Positions 51,914 to 60,598 of a stretch of 64,000 nucleotides of DNA are shown one piece after another. The notes beneath the pieces are model-generated. The model worked only from the letters and a program-made list of their open reading frames with translations. It ran no database searches and was not told the DNA's origin. The stretch is taken from positions 930,001 through 994,000 of the forward strand of contig NZ_AP019827.1 in the NCBI RefSeq assembly GCF_008327825.1. Direction: 5' to 3'. Every line of letters starts with the position of its first letter. Position 1 is the first letter of the stretch. Position numbers and translations under genes: made by a program. Origin of the DNA: Leptotrichia shahii. Lineage in GTDB: Bacteria; Fusobacteriota; Fusobacteriia; Fusobacteriales; Leptotrichiaceae.

Positions 51914-53149
51914 ATGGATACAGCAAATATCGTTTTTGTTTTATTTTCATCAGCATTGGTGTTTTTAATGACTTTAGGACTAGCATTTTTTTATGGAGGT
52001 CTGTGAAGAAGAAAAAATGTCATTAATACAATGATGATGGTTGTAATTCCAATTGCTATTGCAATTGTGATGTGGTTTTTGGCGGGTTATTCTTTAGCGT
52101 TTTCTGGAAGTGGCAAATTTGTGGGAAATTTTGGAAATATTTTATTCCATGGAGTAAGCGAAACAGCAAGTACAAAAGGTTATAAAATTCCAGATGCAGT
52201 TTTTGCAGTATTTCAGATGATGTTTTCAATAATTACAGTAAGTATTGCAACAGGTGCTGTGACTGGAAGAATAAAATTTGCTCCGCTTTTGATTTTTTCT
52301 CCAATTTGGCTAATATTCGTCTATTATCCTTTAGCTCATATGGTTTGGGGCGGAGGACTTCTTGCAAGAATGGGTGCTTTGGATTTTGCTGGTGGAGATG
52401 TGGTTCATGTTTCATCAGGAGTATCTGGTCTTGTCCTAGCGATGATTATTGGAAAGAGAAGAGAATTTACGAGAACGGAGTATCGTCCGCACAATGTGCC
52501 GTTTGTATTGCTTGGAACAGGAATTTTGGCATTTGGCTGGCTAGGATTTAATACAGGCTCGGCTTTGGAAGTAAATAGTACAGCGATTCACGCTTTTATT
52601 ACAACAATGTTATCACTTGCCTCGGCAATGTGTTCTTGGGTAATTATTGAAAAGCTAAATAACGGGACTTCGACATTAGTTGGAACGTCAACTGGCCTAG
52701 TTGCAGGTCTTGTGGCAATTACACCAGGTGCAGGTTATGTTTCTTATGGTTCGGCGATTTTAATGGGATTATTAGTCAGCCCAATTTGCTATTTTGCAAT
52801 TTCTAGATTAAAACATAAATTGCAGTATGATGATGCATTAGATGCTTTCGGTTGTCATGGTATTGGTGGAATTTTTGGCGGAGTTGCAACAGCGATTTTT
52901 ACAATGCCAAATTTGACGCCAGAAAAGGGAAATTTTGGACTTTTATATGGCGGAACTCATCTTTTTGTTGCAACAATTGCTGCCATACTGATAACGGCTG
53001 TTTGGTCTGGAATTTTTACATTTATAATAATAAAAATCATTGGAGTATTTATGCCAATTAGAGCTTCGGATAGAGAAGAAGCTGTAGGAATGGATGACAG
53101 TGAACATAAGGAAACTGCATATCCAACATTTATGGGATTGGATTCTTAA
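51914..53149 (+). pseudogene. amt: Ammonium transporter Amt with in-frame TGA at codon 31
   Basis: An AGGAGG-led ATG at 51914 begins MDTANIVFVLFSSALVFLMT and runs through the first helix to FFYGGL, then TGA (52004-52006), then RRKNVINTMMMVVIP in the same frame to 53149. The family normally has GGLxRRKN here, so a single base change has created a stop. The rest is complete: the AGGDVVHVSSGVSGL and CHGIGGIFGG histidine segments are intact. An ATG at 52031 could restart translation but would omit helix 1. Paired with glnB 15 bases on. Confidence 0.8.
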
Positions 53150-53164
53150 TTTAAGGAGAAAATT

Positions 53165-53503
53165 ATGAAAAAAATAGAAGTAATAATTCGTTCTGACAAA
53201 TTGGAAGATTTAAAAGATGCATTAACAAAAGCCAAAATAAGAGGAATGACAGTAAGTCAAGTATTAGGACATGGAAATCAAAAAGGCTATGCAGAAAGTT
53301 TTCGTGGACAAAAAATTACACCGACATTACTTGCAAAATTAAAAATAGAAATAATAACACAGGATGATAATGTTGAAAGGCTAGTAGATATTATAATAGA
53401 TGCCGTTTATACAGGAGAAGTTGGTGATGGAAAAATATTTATTTTTCCAATAGATGATGTAATTAGAATCAGAACGAGAGAAAGAGGAAAGGACGCATTA
53501 TAA
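53165..53503 (+). CDS. glnB: Nitrogen regulatory protein P-II
   Basis: Small trimeric sensor of ATP/ADP and 2-oxoglutarate that blocks Amt (GlnK type by context). 112 residues. The C-terminal [21 protein letters not shown] signature is intact. The T-loop reads [16 protein letters not shown]: the uridylylated Tyr-51 is Ile, so control by GlnD-type uridylylation is not expected. Co-transcribed with amt. The lone symbol glnB is used for the family. Confidence 0.93.
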   Translation: MKKIEVIIRSDKLEDLKDALTKAKIRGMTVSQVLGHGNQKGYAESFRGQKITPTLLAKLKIEIITQDDNVERLVDIIIDAVYTGEVGDGKIFIFPIDDVIRIRTRERGKDAL

Positions 53504-53635
53504 GCGTGAGGTAAAGGAGTTAGCTTAAGTAAGAAGCAGCTTTTTTAAAAGTAAAAGATTAAATTGGACTCCTTGCAAAAAATAATTTATTATTTCCAAA
53601 AATTTAGGTGATAATAAATAATAGAAAGGAAAAAA

Positions 53636-54349
53636 ATGACTAACACGGCAAAATATTTAAAAGGGCTAAAAGCTGGAATTGGAATGGGAATAGCTTATAT
53701 TCCATTTGGATTGACAGTTGGACTAATTGCTAAAAACAATGGGATGTATACGATTGTTACGGCAGCAATGTCATTTGGGATTTATGCGGGCGGCTCGGAA
53801 GCAATGCTTTTAAAAATGGTATATGAACAGCATTCTACAGCAATAGAAGTTATAATTTCGGTATTTATGATTAATTTAAGATATTTGCTTTTAAATTTGC
53901 TAATTTTTAGGCAATTAAAAAGTGGAACAAAATTATTTGAAAAAATATTAGTTGGGGCAGGACTTACTGACGAGACAATAACTTATGCTGTTATACAGGA
54001 AGAGAGATCGCCTTGGTATATTATTGGATTAAATACAGTTCCTTATTTATGCTATGCTAGCAGTTCTGTACTTGGGTCACTTTTTGGAAATATGATACCA
54101 GAAACATTTCGTGCAAGTTTAAGTTTTATTTTATATTCAATATATTTCAGCCTGTTAGTAATGTCACTACAAAAACTGCCAAAATTTTTTGAAGTTGTAC
54201 TTTACGTAATTGCAGCAAAATTGGCATTTATGTATTTGCCAGTCCTAAATATGGTAAGCAGCGGCTGGGCAATGATTTTAATTATGATAGGTTCAAGTTT
54301 GATATATGCGATAAGACATAGAAAGGATGAGATAAAAGAAAATGAATAA
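53636..54349 (+). CDS. azlC: Branched-chain amino acid exporter, AzlC subunit
   Basis: Inner-membrane protein of the AzlC/BrnF family, 237 residues with about six helices. The start GLKAGIGMGIAYIPFGLTVGLIAK and the FGIYAGGSEAMLLKM segment are typical. It pairs with AzlD to export branched-chain amino acids or related compounds. AAAGGAA ribosome site. Overlaps azlD by eight bases. Confidence 0.92.
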   Translation: MTNTAKYLKGLKAGIGMGIAYIPFGLTVGLIAKNNGMYTIVTAAMSFGIYAGGSEAMLLKMVYEQHSTAIEVIISVFMINLRYLLLNLLIFRQLKSGTKLFEKILVGAGLTDETITYAVIQEERSPWYIIGLNTVPYLCYASSSVLGSLFGNMIPETFRASLSFILYSIYFSLLVMSLQKLPKFFEVVLYVIAAKLAFMYLPVLNMVSSGWAMILIMIGSSLIYAIRHRKDEIKENE

Positions 54350-54665
54350 TTCTGAAGTTTTTAAAGTAATAGCCATTTCAGCATTGGTAACAGTGTCTTT
54401 AAGATTGCTGCCACTGTTTGTGAAAATTCCAAAAAATCCGATAATGAATAAATTTTTTGAGGCATTGCCATATTCGGTGCTGGTACTTATGGTATTTCCA
54501 GATATTTTTACTTCAGGTGGAACAAGTCTTTATGACATTGTGAAAATATTAATTGGAATGGTTGCAGTTACTTTTTTGTCGTTAAAAAAATTTGGACTTG
54601 GAATTATTGTTTCTGTGTCACTTGTTATAATATTTTTATTTGATTTATTGAAAATTTATCTGTAA
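54342..54665 (+). CDS. azlD: Branched-chain amino acid exporter, AzlD subunit
   Basis: Small partner of AzlC: 107 residues, three to four helices, with the family start ...VIAISALVTVSLRLLPLF. Start lies inside the end of azlC, with GATGAG upstream, so the two are coupled. Confidence 0.9.
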   Translation: MNNSEVFKVIAISALVTVSLRLLPLFVKIPKNPIMNKFFEALPYSVLVLMVFPDIFTSGGTSLYDIVKILIGMVAVTFLSLKKFGLGIIVSVSLVIIFLFDLLKIYL

Positions 54666-54832
54666 AAAATTTGATTAATAAATTAATTGTTTTTTAGACA
54701 TTTTCAAGTATGTGATTATCAATCAAAATAATACTTTGAATAATTGAATTATTGGTTTCCAAATAAAATATAATGTGATTATTTTTTTAAAATCGGTATA
54801 TTGTATAAAATAATTTTTTTTGAAATTTCTTA

Positions 54833-54861
54833 TTGAAAAACAAATAAATATTAGGTATAAT
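54833..54861 (+). promoter_or_regulatory. Promoter of second amino-acid ABC operon
   Basis: TTGAAA (54833-54838), 17-base spacer, TATAAT (54856-54861). Confidence 0.8.
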
Positions 54862-54892
54862 AATATTATAATAATTTAAATATAAGGAGGAT

Positions 54893-54916
54893 ATGAACAA
54901 AAATCAAAGTTCATAA
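54893..54916 (+). CDS. Micro-ORF leading the ABC permease
   Basis: TAAGGAGGAT directly precedes an ATG encoding seven residues (MNKNQSS); its stop lies five bases before the permease ATG, which has only weak ribosome binding of its own. Same arrangement as at 34693. Confidence 0.4.
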   Translation: MNKNQSS

Positions 54917-54921
54917 AGAAT

Positions 54922-55659
54922 ATGGAAGATTTAGAAAAAACTAGAAAAATAATAAAAACAACATTTTTCGTAGCAGTAGTCGTGATTACAGTGCTTCTTG
55001 TGTTTCCTCATGATATGAAGCCTAAAGAATGGGAAATCTATGCAAGTAGCTATTTTGTGACTACTCTTGGGCTTACAGTTGTAGGTGCAGCTATTGGGAT
55101 ATTATTTGGAATGTTTTTAGCATTTTTGAAATTCCAAAAAACTGGAAATGAAGTTTTTAACATGATAAAAGATGCAGTTATTGATGAATATGTCGATATA
55201 ATGCGTGGAACTCCAATGATGTTACAGTTATTGACACTTTCCTTTGTAATAGTAATTTTCAATAATTACTGGGTAGCTGCTATTGCTCTTGGACTTAATA
55301 GTGCAGCTTATGTTGAAGAAACAATCCGTTCAGGAATTGAAAGTATCGACAAAGGTCAGATGGAGGCTGCCAGAGCTACAGGAATGCCTTATAAAATGGC
55401 AATGAATGAAATTATAATGCCACAAGCTGTAAAAAATATTTTACCTGCTCTTGTGAATGAATTTATAAATTTGTTTAAAGAAACTTCTATTGTAGGATAT
55501 ATCAGCGTTATGGATGTTACAATGAACAGTAAAAGTTTGCAGGCTGCTTATTACAGTATAAAGCCTATACTGCTTACAGGTGTAGTTTACTATGTAAGTG
55601 TAAAATTATTCTCATTTATTGGGAAACGATTGGAGATGAAATTAAAGGAAAATGATTAG
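54922..55659 (+). CDS. Amino-acid ABC transporter permease
   Basis: HisM/GlnP-type channel subunit, 245 residues with about five helices. Features: [33 protein letters not shown] and the EAA loop [20 protein letters not shown]. Its translation probably depends on the micro-ORF just upstream. Overlaps the ATPase gene by eight bases. Confidence 0.93.
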   Translation: MEDLEKTRKIIKTTFFVAVVVITVLLVFPHDMKPKEWEIYASSYFVTTLGLTVVGAAIGILFGMFLAFLKFQKTGNEVFNMIKDAVIDEYVDIMRGTPMMLQLLTLSFVIVIFNNYWVAAIALGLNSAAYVEETIRSGIESIDKGQMEAARATGMPYKMAMNEIIMPQAVKNILPALVNEFINLFKETSIVGYISVMDVTMNSKSLQAAYYSIKPILLTGVVYYVSVKLFSFIGKRLEMKLKEND

Positions 55660-56452
55660 TTTTAATAAAAAATGCAGAGAACCAGAAGGAATTGATGGAG
55701 CTAATGGCAAAGTAAGTAAGGAAATGATAAAAATAAAGGATTTAAAGAAAAAATACGGAAATTTAGAAGTTCTGAAGGGAATTAGCACAGTAATAAAAGA
55801 AGGAGAGGTAATTTCCATCATCGGACCATCTGGAAGTGGAAAATCAACTTTTTTACGTTGTATAAATAGGCTTGAAGAGCCAACTTCTGGAGAAATTATA
55901 ATAAATAATAAAAATATTTTGGAACGTGGAGCAGATATAAACAAAATTAGAGAGGAAATTGGAATGGTGTTTCAGCACTTTAACCTATATCCACATAAAA
56001 CAGTACTGGAAAATATTACTTTAGGTCCGATTAGGCTAAAAAAAATATCAAAACCAAAAGCTGAACAATTAGCAATGGAATTACTTGAAAAAGTAGGGCT
56101 TGCTGATAAAAGAGATGCCTATCCCAATAAATTATCTGGCGGTCAAAAACAAAGGGTAGCGATAGCAAGGGCATTAGCGATGAATCCAAAAATAATTTTG
56201 TTTGATGAGCCAACTTCAGCACTTGATCCTGAAATGATAGGAGAAGTTTTAGAAGTTATGAGAGAACTTGCACATGCGGGGATGACAATGATAGTGGTAA
56301 CACATGAAATGGGATTTGCAAAAAATGTAGCAAATAGAGTGTTTTTCATGGATGGAGGATATATTCTGGAAGATGCAAAGCCTGCTGAATTATTTGAAAA
56401 TCCAAAGACTGAAAGGGCAAAGGAATTTTTAGATAAAGTGTTAAATCATTAA
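55652..56452 (+). CDS. Amino-acid ABC transporter ATP-binding protein
   Basis: ATPase with Walker [10 protein letters not shown], signature [15 protein letters not shown] and Walker [12 protein letters not shown]. From 55652 it has 266 residues with a 24-residue hydrophilic extension; an ATG at 55724 gives the usual [12 protein letters not shown] start. The ribosome sites of the two are similar, so the start is unsettled. Coupled to the permease gene. Confidence 0.92.
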   Translation: MISFNKKCREPEGIDGANGKVSKEMIKIKDLKKKYGNLEVLKGISTVIKEGEVISIIGPSGSGKSTFLRCINRLEEPTSGEIIINNKNILERGADINKIREEIGMVFQHFNLYPHKTVLENITLGPIRLKKISKPKAEQLAMELLEKVGLADKRDAYPNKLSGGQKQRVAIARALAMNPKIILFDEPTSALDPEMIGEVLEVMRELAHAGMTMIVVTHEMGFAKNVANRVFFMDGGYILEDAKPAELFENPKTERAKEFLDKVLNH

Positions 56453-56513
56453 GTTAAGGACATCTTATACTATTTCCCATTAAAACAATGGAATTATTGT
56501 AAATTTAGTTTAG

Positions 56514-56549
56514 TAAGGAGTCAGTTCCCTTGTCAGAAAATAAATAAAG
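56514..56549 (+). repeat. Possible dispersed element, copy F (degenerate)
   Basis: AAGGAGTCAGTTCCCTTGTC then AGAAAATAAA aligns loosely with the hairpin half of copy B. Confidence 0.25.
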
Positions 56550-56607
56550 CAAGTTTTATTTTTTAAATAGGATTTAGTATCAATAAATAACAGAGAGGTA
56601 ATAAAAT

Positions 56608-57366
56608 ATGAAAAAAATATTAATAATAGTTGCAATGATAATTTTCGGAATTTTATCTTGTGGAAATAAGAATAGTGCTGGTAATAAGGGAACAAAAAAA
56701 CTTGTGGTAGGAACGGATGGAGTATTTCCTCCATTTGGATATATTGAAAAGGGAGAGCTTGTCGGATTTGATATTGATTTAATAAAACAAATTGGAAAGG
56801 ATTTGGGATATGAAATTGAAATGAAAGTTCAGCCATTTGATGCTCTTATTCCATCATTAAAGGCAGGGAAATTAGACGCAATTATCTCTGGAATGAGTGC
56901 AACTGAAGAACGTAAAAAATCAGTTGACTTTACAGATGAATATTACAAGTCAACACAGATGTTTCTTAAAAAGAAAGGAAATAATAAAATTACTTCAATA
57001 GAAAGTTTAGCTGGTAAAAAAATTGGAGTTCAATTGGGGACAATTCAAGAATTAGAAGCTAGAAAAATAAAAAATGCAAATGTTGTGACAAACGATGCAA
57101 CTATTAATTTGATACTGGATTTAAAAAATGGTAAAACAGATGCGGTAATTTTGGAAAATATTGTTGCAAAGGAATTTATTAAAAAAAATCCTGACATAGA
57201 AGTTTTTTATGAAGAAAAATTGCCTTATGGCATGGCAATTGCTTTTAATAAAGGGAAAAATACAGAAATCATTAAGAAAATAAATGAAGACTTAAAAAAG
57301 TTAAAGGAAAATGGGAAATATGATGAATTAGTTAAAAAATATGGTTTGGAAATTAAAAAAGATTAG
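56608..57366 (+). CDS. Amino-acid-binding lipoprotein, copy 1
   Basis: Solute-binding protein family 3, 252 residues. Lipobox in IIFGILSCGN near residue 18, LVVGTDGVFPPFGYIEKGELVGFDIDLIK, the GMSATEERKKSVDFT hinge and GVQLGTIQELEA are typical. Serves the permease-ATPase upstream. Strongly similar to the following gene. Confidence 0.93.
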   Translation: MKKILIIVAMIIFGILSCGNKNSAGNKGTKKLVVGTDGVFPPFGYIEKGELVGFDIDLIKQIGKDLGYEIEMKVQPFDALIPSLKAGKLDAIISGMSATEERKKSVDFTDEYYKSTQMFLKKKGNNKITSIESLAGKKIGVQLGTIQELEARKIKNANVVTNDATINLILDLKNGKTDAVILENIVAKEFIKKNPDIEVFYEEKLPYGMAIAFNKGKNTEIIKKINEDLKKLKENGKYDELVKKYGLEIKKD

Positions 57367-57534
57367 AAAAGTAAACTAATGAATTAAGAAATTAAAATAA
57401 AAAATAGAATTTTCTTAAAAATTGTAATTTATAGAATTAATTTTATTTATGATAAAATCTTTTTAGATAAATTTAACTTATAGTTAGTGATTATTGAATT
57501 AAGATTATTAAAAAATAGAAAGCGAGGAAAAAAT

Positions 57535-58278
57535 ATGAAAAAAATATTTTTAGTGTTGGCATTGTTAATTTTTGGGATTATGTCGTGTGGAAAAAAGGAC
57601 AATGGTGAGAAAAAATTAAGAGTTGGGTTAAATGCGGTTTTTGCTCCATTTGAATATGTTGAAAATGGAAAAATAACAGGATTTGATATCGATATGATTA
57701 ATGAAATTGGGAAAAATCTTGGATATAAAATTGAAATTATGGATCAGTCATTTGATGGACTTATTCCATCATTAAAGGCAGGGAAAATTGATATTATTGT
57801 TTCTGGAATGAGTTCAACTGAACAAAGAAAAAAATCAGTTGATTTTACAGATGATTATTTTATTTCTAAAGAAACTTATTTGAGAAAAAAAGGTAATAAT
57901 TCAGTTACTCCAAATAGCTTAAGTGGTAAAAAGATTGGAGTACAGTTAGGGACAATTCAAGAAATTGAAGCAAGAGCCATTAAAGGTGCTACAGTTGTGC
58001 CAAATGAAAGTACTGTAAATATAATTTTAGATTTAAAGGCAGGGAAAATTGATGCAATTATTTTAGAAAAGGCAGTTGCTACTGAATATATGAAAAAAAA
58101 TCCAGAAATGGAAATTTTTGATGAAAAACCTGCTTCAATTGGAATGGCAATGGCTATTGATAAGGGAAAAAATCCAGAATTGATAAAACAAATAAATGCT
58201 GAACTGAAAAAAATGAGAGAAAATGGAAAATATGATGAATTAATCAAGAAATATGGTTTAGAAAATAGTCAAAAATAA
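57535..58278 (+). CDS. Amino-acid-binding lipoprotein, copy 2
   Basis: Paralogue of the preceding gene, 247 residues; lipobox LIFGIMSCGK, then FAPFEYVENGKITGFDIDMI and GMSSTEQRKKSVDFTDDYF. The ATG at 57535 is chosen over an in-frame upstream start (57487) because GCGAGG precedes it and it gives a proper lipoprotein signal. Two receptors for one ABC system, as with metQ. Confidence 0.93.
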   Translation: MKKIFLVLALLIFGIMSCGKKDNGEKKLRVGLNAVFAPFEYVENGKITGFDIDMINEIGKNLGYKIEIMDQSFDGLIPSLKAGKIDIIVSGMSSTEQRKKSVDFTDDYFISKETYLRKKGNNSVTPNSLSGKKIGVQLGTIQEIEARAIKGATVVPNESTVNIILDLKAGKIDAIILEKAVATEYMKKNPEMEIFDEKPASIGMAMAIDKGKNPELIKQINAELKKMRENGKYDELIKKYGLENSQK

Positions 58279-58304
58279 CTATATAGAAGGAGGAAGAATA
58301 AATT

Positions 58305-59072
58305 ATGAAAAAACCAACATTAGTTGCAGTTTCTTCAATGGTGGCAATGACAGTACCTCTAGCTTCTGAAAAAATAACTACTGCTGAAATGCGAAAAGAT
58401 ATAATACGTCCAAATGTGGCGGATATACAGCAAGATGCAAAAGATGTTCCTACATTAGACACACCAAATCCTGAAAGATCATCCTCAAAAACTAATTCAC
58501 CTGAAGATAATCCTGATTTAATAACAGTTATATTGAAAGACGATGGTAGCGGAACAAAAATTGTTAATGATGATAAGGCTTCGTCTTCACAAAATTCTGA
58601 AAAAACGCAGTCTCAATCTGAAAAAGAAAGTTCATTATTAAATTCACAACCTGAAGTCTTTGAAATTCAAAAAGAACCTATAAATAACCCTGAAAGAGTG
58701 CAAATGTCAAAATCAGAAATTATTTCTTTAAGTTCAGATGAGTTAAATTTTCATAAAAACAGTACTGACTTAAAAAAAGAGTCTTATCCTGTATTAAATG
58801 ACATAAAAGATTATATTGAAAGAAATGATTTTCTTGTATCAATTATTGGATATACTGATACAAGTGGTATGGCTTCATATAATAAGCGATTGTCACTTAG
58901 AAGAGCTGAGATAGTTAGTTCAAAATTGATAGAATTAGGACTTTCAAAAGATAGAATAGTTGCAATAATGGGGCGTGGCGAAAATAATCCAGCTAAAAGC
59001 AATGAAACAAATGGAGGAAGAGGAAAAAATCGTAGAGTTGAATTTAGATTTGTAAAAAAAGGACAGGTTTAA
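58305..59072 (+). CDS. OmpA-C-like peptidoglycan-binding protein
   Basis: 255 residues. The N-terminus (KKPTLVAVSSMVAMTVPLAS) looks like a weak signal peptide. A long Ser/Asp/Asn/Gln-rich linker (about 35-135) leads to an OmpA-like domain: IIGYTDTSGMASYNKRLSLRRAE and NGGRGKNRRVEFRFV. Such domains hold the envelope to peptidoglycan. No beta-barrel or lipobox is seen, so the anchor on the outer-membrane side is unknown. AGAAGGAGGAAG ribosome site. The terminator stem overlaps the end of the gene. Confidence 0.85.
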   Translation: MKKPTLVAVSSMVAMTVPLASEKITTAEMRKDIIRPNVADIQQDAKDVPTLDTPNPERSSSKTNSPEDNPDLITVILKDDGSGTKIVNDDKASSSQNSEKTQSQSEKESSLLNSQPEVFEIQKEPINNPERVQMSKSEIISLSSDELNFHKNSTDLKKESYPVLNDIKDYIERNDFLVSIIGYTDTSGMASYNKRLSLRRAEIVSSKLIELGLSKDRIVAIMGRGENNPAKSNETNGGRGKNRRVEFRFVKKGQV

Positions 59073-59092
59073 AAACTGTCCTTCTTTTTTGT
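59059..59092. terminator. Terminator overlapping the end of the OmpA-like gene
   Basis: AAGGACAG (59059-59066) / CTGTCCTT (59076-59083) then a CTTTTTTG tail. It includes the stop codon. May also serve the convergent AI-2E gene. Confidence 0.85.
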
Positions 59093-59107
59093 CTTTTTTA
59101 ATTCATT

Positions 59108-60244
59108 TTATTTTTTTGACTTTTTTTCTATTTTTTTATTATTAGAAGTATCACTGCTAAAAATATCTCTAAAAAATCCAACTTCCAGCTCTTTTGAAAA
59201 TACATTTTTTAAAATGATCATTACTATAGGCCCGATTAAGAATCCAATTACTCCAAAAATCTTAAATCCTGAATACATAGAAATTAAAGTAATTAAAGGG
59301 TGGACTCCTAAATTTTGACTTACTAATTTTGGTTCCAGCATTTGTCTAACTGATAGGACAAATAGATAAATTATTATCAGAGCAATTCCAAGTTTTATGT
59401 CTGATAATGCAAAAGAAATTACTGCCCAAGGGATTAGAATTGTTCCTGCTCCTAAAATTGGTAATGCGTCAATTAAACAAATTATTATGGACATTAGTAG
59501 GGGATAAGGTACGTTTAACCCTAAGAATGACAATAAATTTAGGCATATTAGAAGTTCAAAAAAACAAATTGTCATCAAAATAATTTGTGCCTTAATATAA
59601 GAACCAAGAACTGTAAACATATCTGTTTTTATATTGAAGACCTTGTCTAGCCATGATTTTGGAAGCTGTTGCTCCAAAAAAGTTACAATTTTATCTCTGT
59701 CAAGGCTAATAAAGAAAGTTGCCAAAATTGTAATACAGATATATAAAATAACAGTTGGGATTGATGTAATAAAACTGATTAAACCTTTTATAAATAGTCC
59801 AAGTTTTGCAGAACCTGTAGAAATAAAACTATTTATTGTTTCATTTATTTGTTTTGTAAAGCCTGACGGGAAATTTCCCAGATAGGCATAAATTTTTTCC
59901 ATGCCACTAGCCCACAATTTTTGTGTCATTTCACTATAACTGTTAAGATTTTGAGATAATTTATAAATTTCACTTATTAATTTTAGTGATCCCCAGCCAA
60001 TAATTCCAAAAAATATAAGTAAAAATGATATAATTGAAATTATTGTTGAAAGTTTTTTTGAAAGTTTTAGCTTTTTTTGTAAAAAACGTGTAAATGGTTG
60101 TGTTAATATTGAAAAAAATAGTGCTATTGTAAATGGAAATAGAAATATTCCCAATTTAAATACTAAAAACACGACTATTAAAATCAAAGCAATATACACG
60201 AGAAAGTATAATTTTTTAAAGTCAAAATTTTTGTAACTTGCCAT
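59108..60244 (-). CDS. AI-2E family (PerM/YtvI-like) membrane protein
   Basis: 378 residues with about eight helices and the family signature ...SIIICLIDALPILGAGTILIPWAVISF and LEPKLVSQNLGVHPLITL. Members include the putative AI-2 exporter TqsA and ion antiporters; function here is not known. Lys-rich C-terminal tail. AAAGGAG ribosome site. Single minus-strand gene. Confidence 0.88.
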   Translation of the reverse strand: MASYKNFDFKKLYFLVYIALILIVVFLVFKLGIFLFPFTIALFFSILTQPFTRFLQKKLKLSKKLSTIISIISFLLIFFGIIGWGSLKLISEIYKLSQNLNSYSEMTQKLWASGMEKIYAYLGNFPSGFTKQINETINSFISTGSAKLGLFIKGLISFITSIPTVILYICITILATFFISLDRDKIVTFLEQQLPKSWLDKVFNIKTDMFTVLGSYIKAQIILMTICFFELLICLNLLSFLGLNVPYPLLMSIIICLIDALPILGAGTILIPWAVISFALSDIKLGIALIIIYLFVLSVRQMLEPKLVSQNLGVHPLITLISMYSGFKIFGVIGFLIGPIVMIILKNVFSKELEVGFFRDIFSSDTSNNKKIEKKSKK

Positions 60245-60280
60245 ATTGAGTTGCTCCTTTTTTTATTTTTTATAAAACAT

Positions 60281-60540
60281 AGCAAAATTGATTTAAAACT
60301 GAACTTAAAATCATGGGATATTTAATTTATAATCATTTAATCAAGAGAGTTAAATCCTTTTAAAATCACATCTATTTAATAACTAATCTGGCTTCATATT
60401 ATAATTAACTAAATATTATTGTGTTTTTATAGAGTTCAGTATAAAAATAATTTAAATATATTATATAATAAATATGATAAATTGTAAATCTATAATTTAA
60501 AAAACTTAAACCTGCTAAGGATTTGAGTATATATTGAATT
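60281..60540 (+). repeat. Repeat pair shared with metN upstream region (copy 2)
   Basis: ATTTAAAAC-NN-AACTTAAAA near 60289 and TTTGAGTATATATTG near 60524 match the metN-upstream copy; about 210 bases apart here and about 60 there. Confidence 0.4.
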
Positions 60541-60545
60541 GTGTC

Positions 60546-60574
60546 TTGATTTATGGTAAGATATTAGATATAAA
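60546..60574 (+). promoter_or_regulatory. serA promoter
   Basis: TTGATT (60546-60551), 17-base spacer, TATAAA (60569-60574); leader about 20 bases. Confidence 0.6.
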
Positions 60575-60598
60575 ATTGCAAATTTATGAGGAGGAAAT

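Larger units (their letters stand above)
60245..60598. other. Intergenic region upstream of serA
   Basis: Contains the divergent AI-2E promoter region, the second copy of the repeat pair seen upstream of metN, and the serA promoter. No protein frame. AT-rich, with several short dyads. Confidence 0.55.

Noticed and set aside
52004-52006. TGA in amt read as selenocysteine or glycine
   Set aside because: TGA ends lpxC and gpsA in this window, so it is a normal stop; selenocysteine at this variable loop position would be without precedent, and I looked for no specific hairpin.
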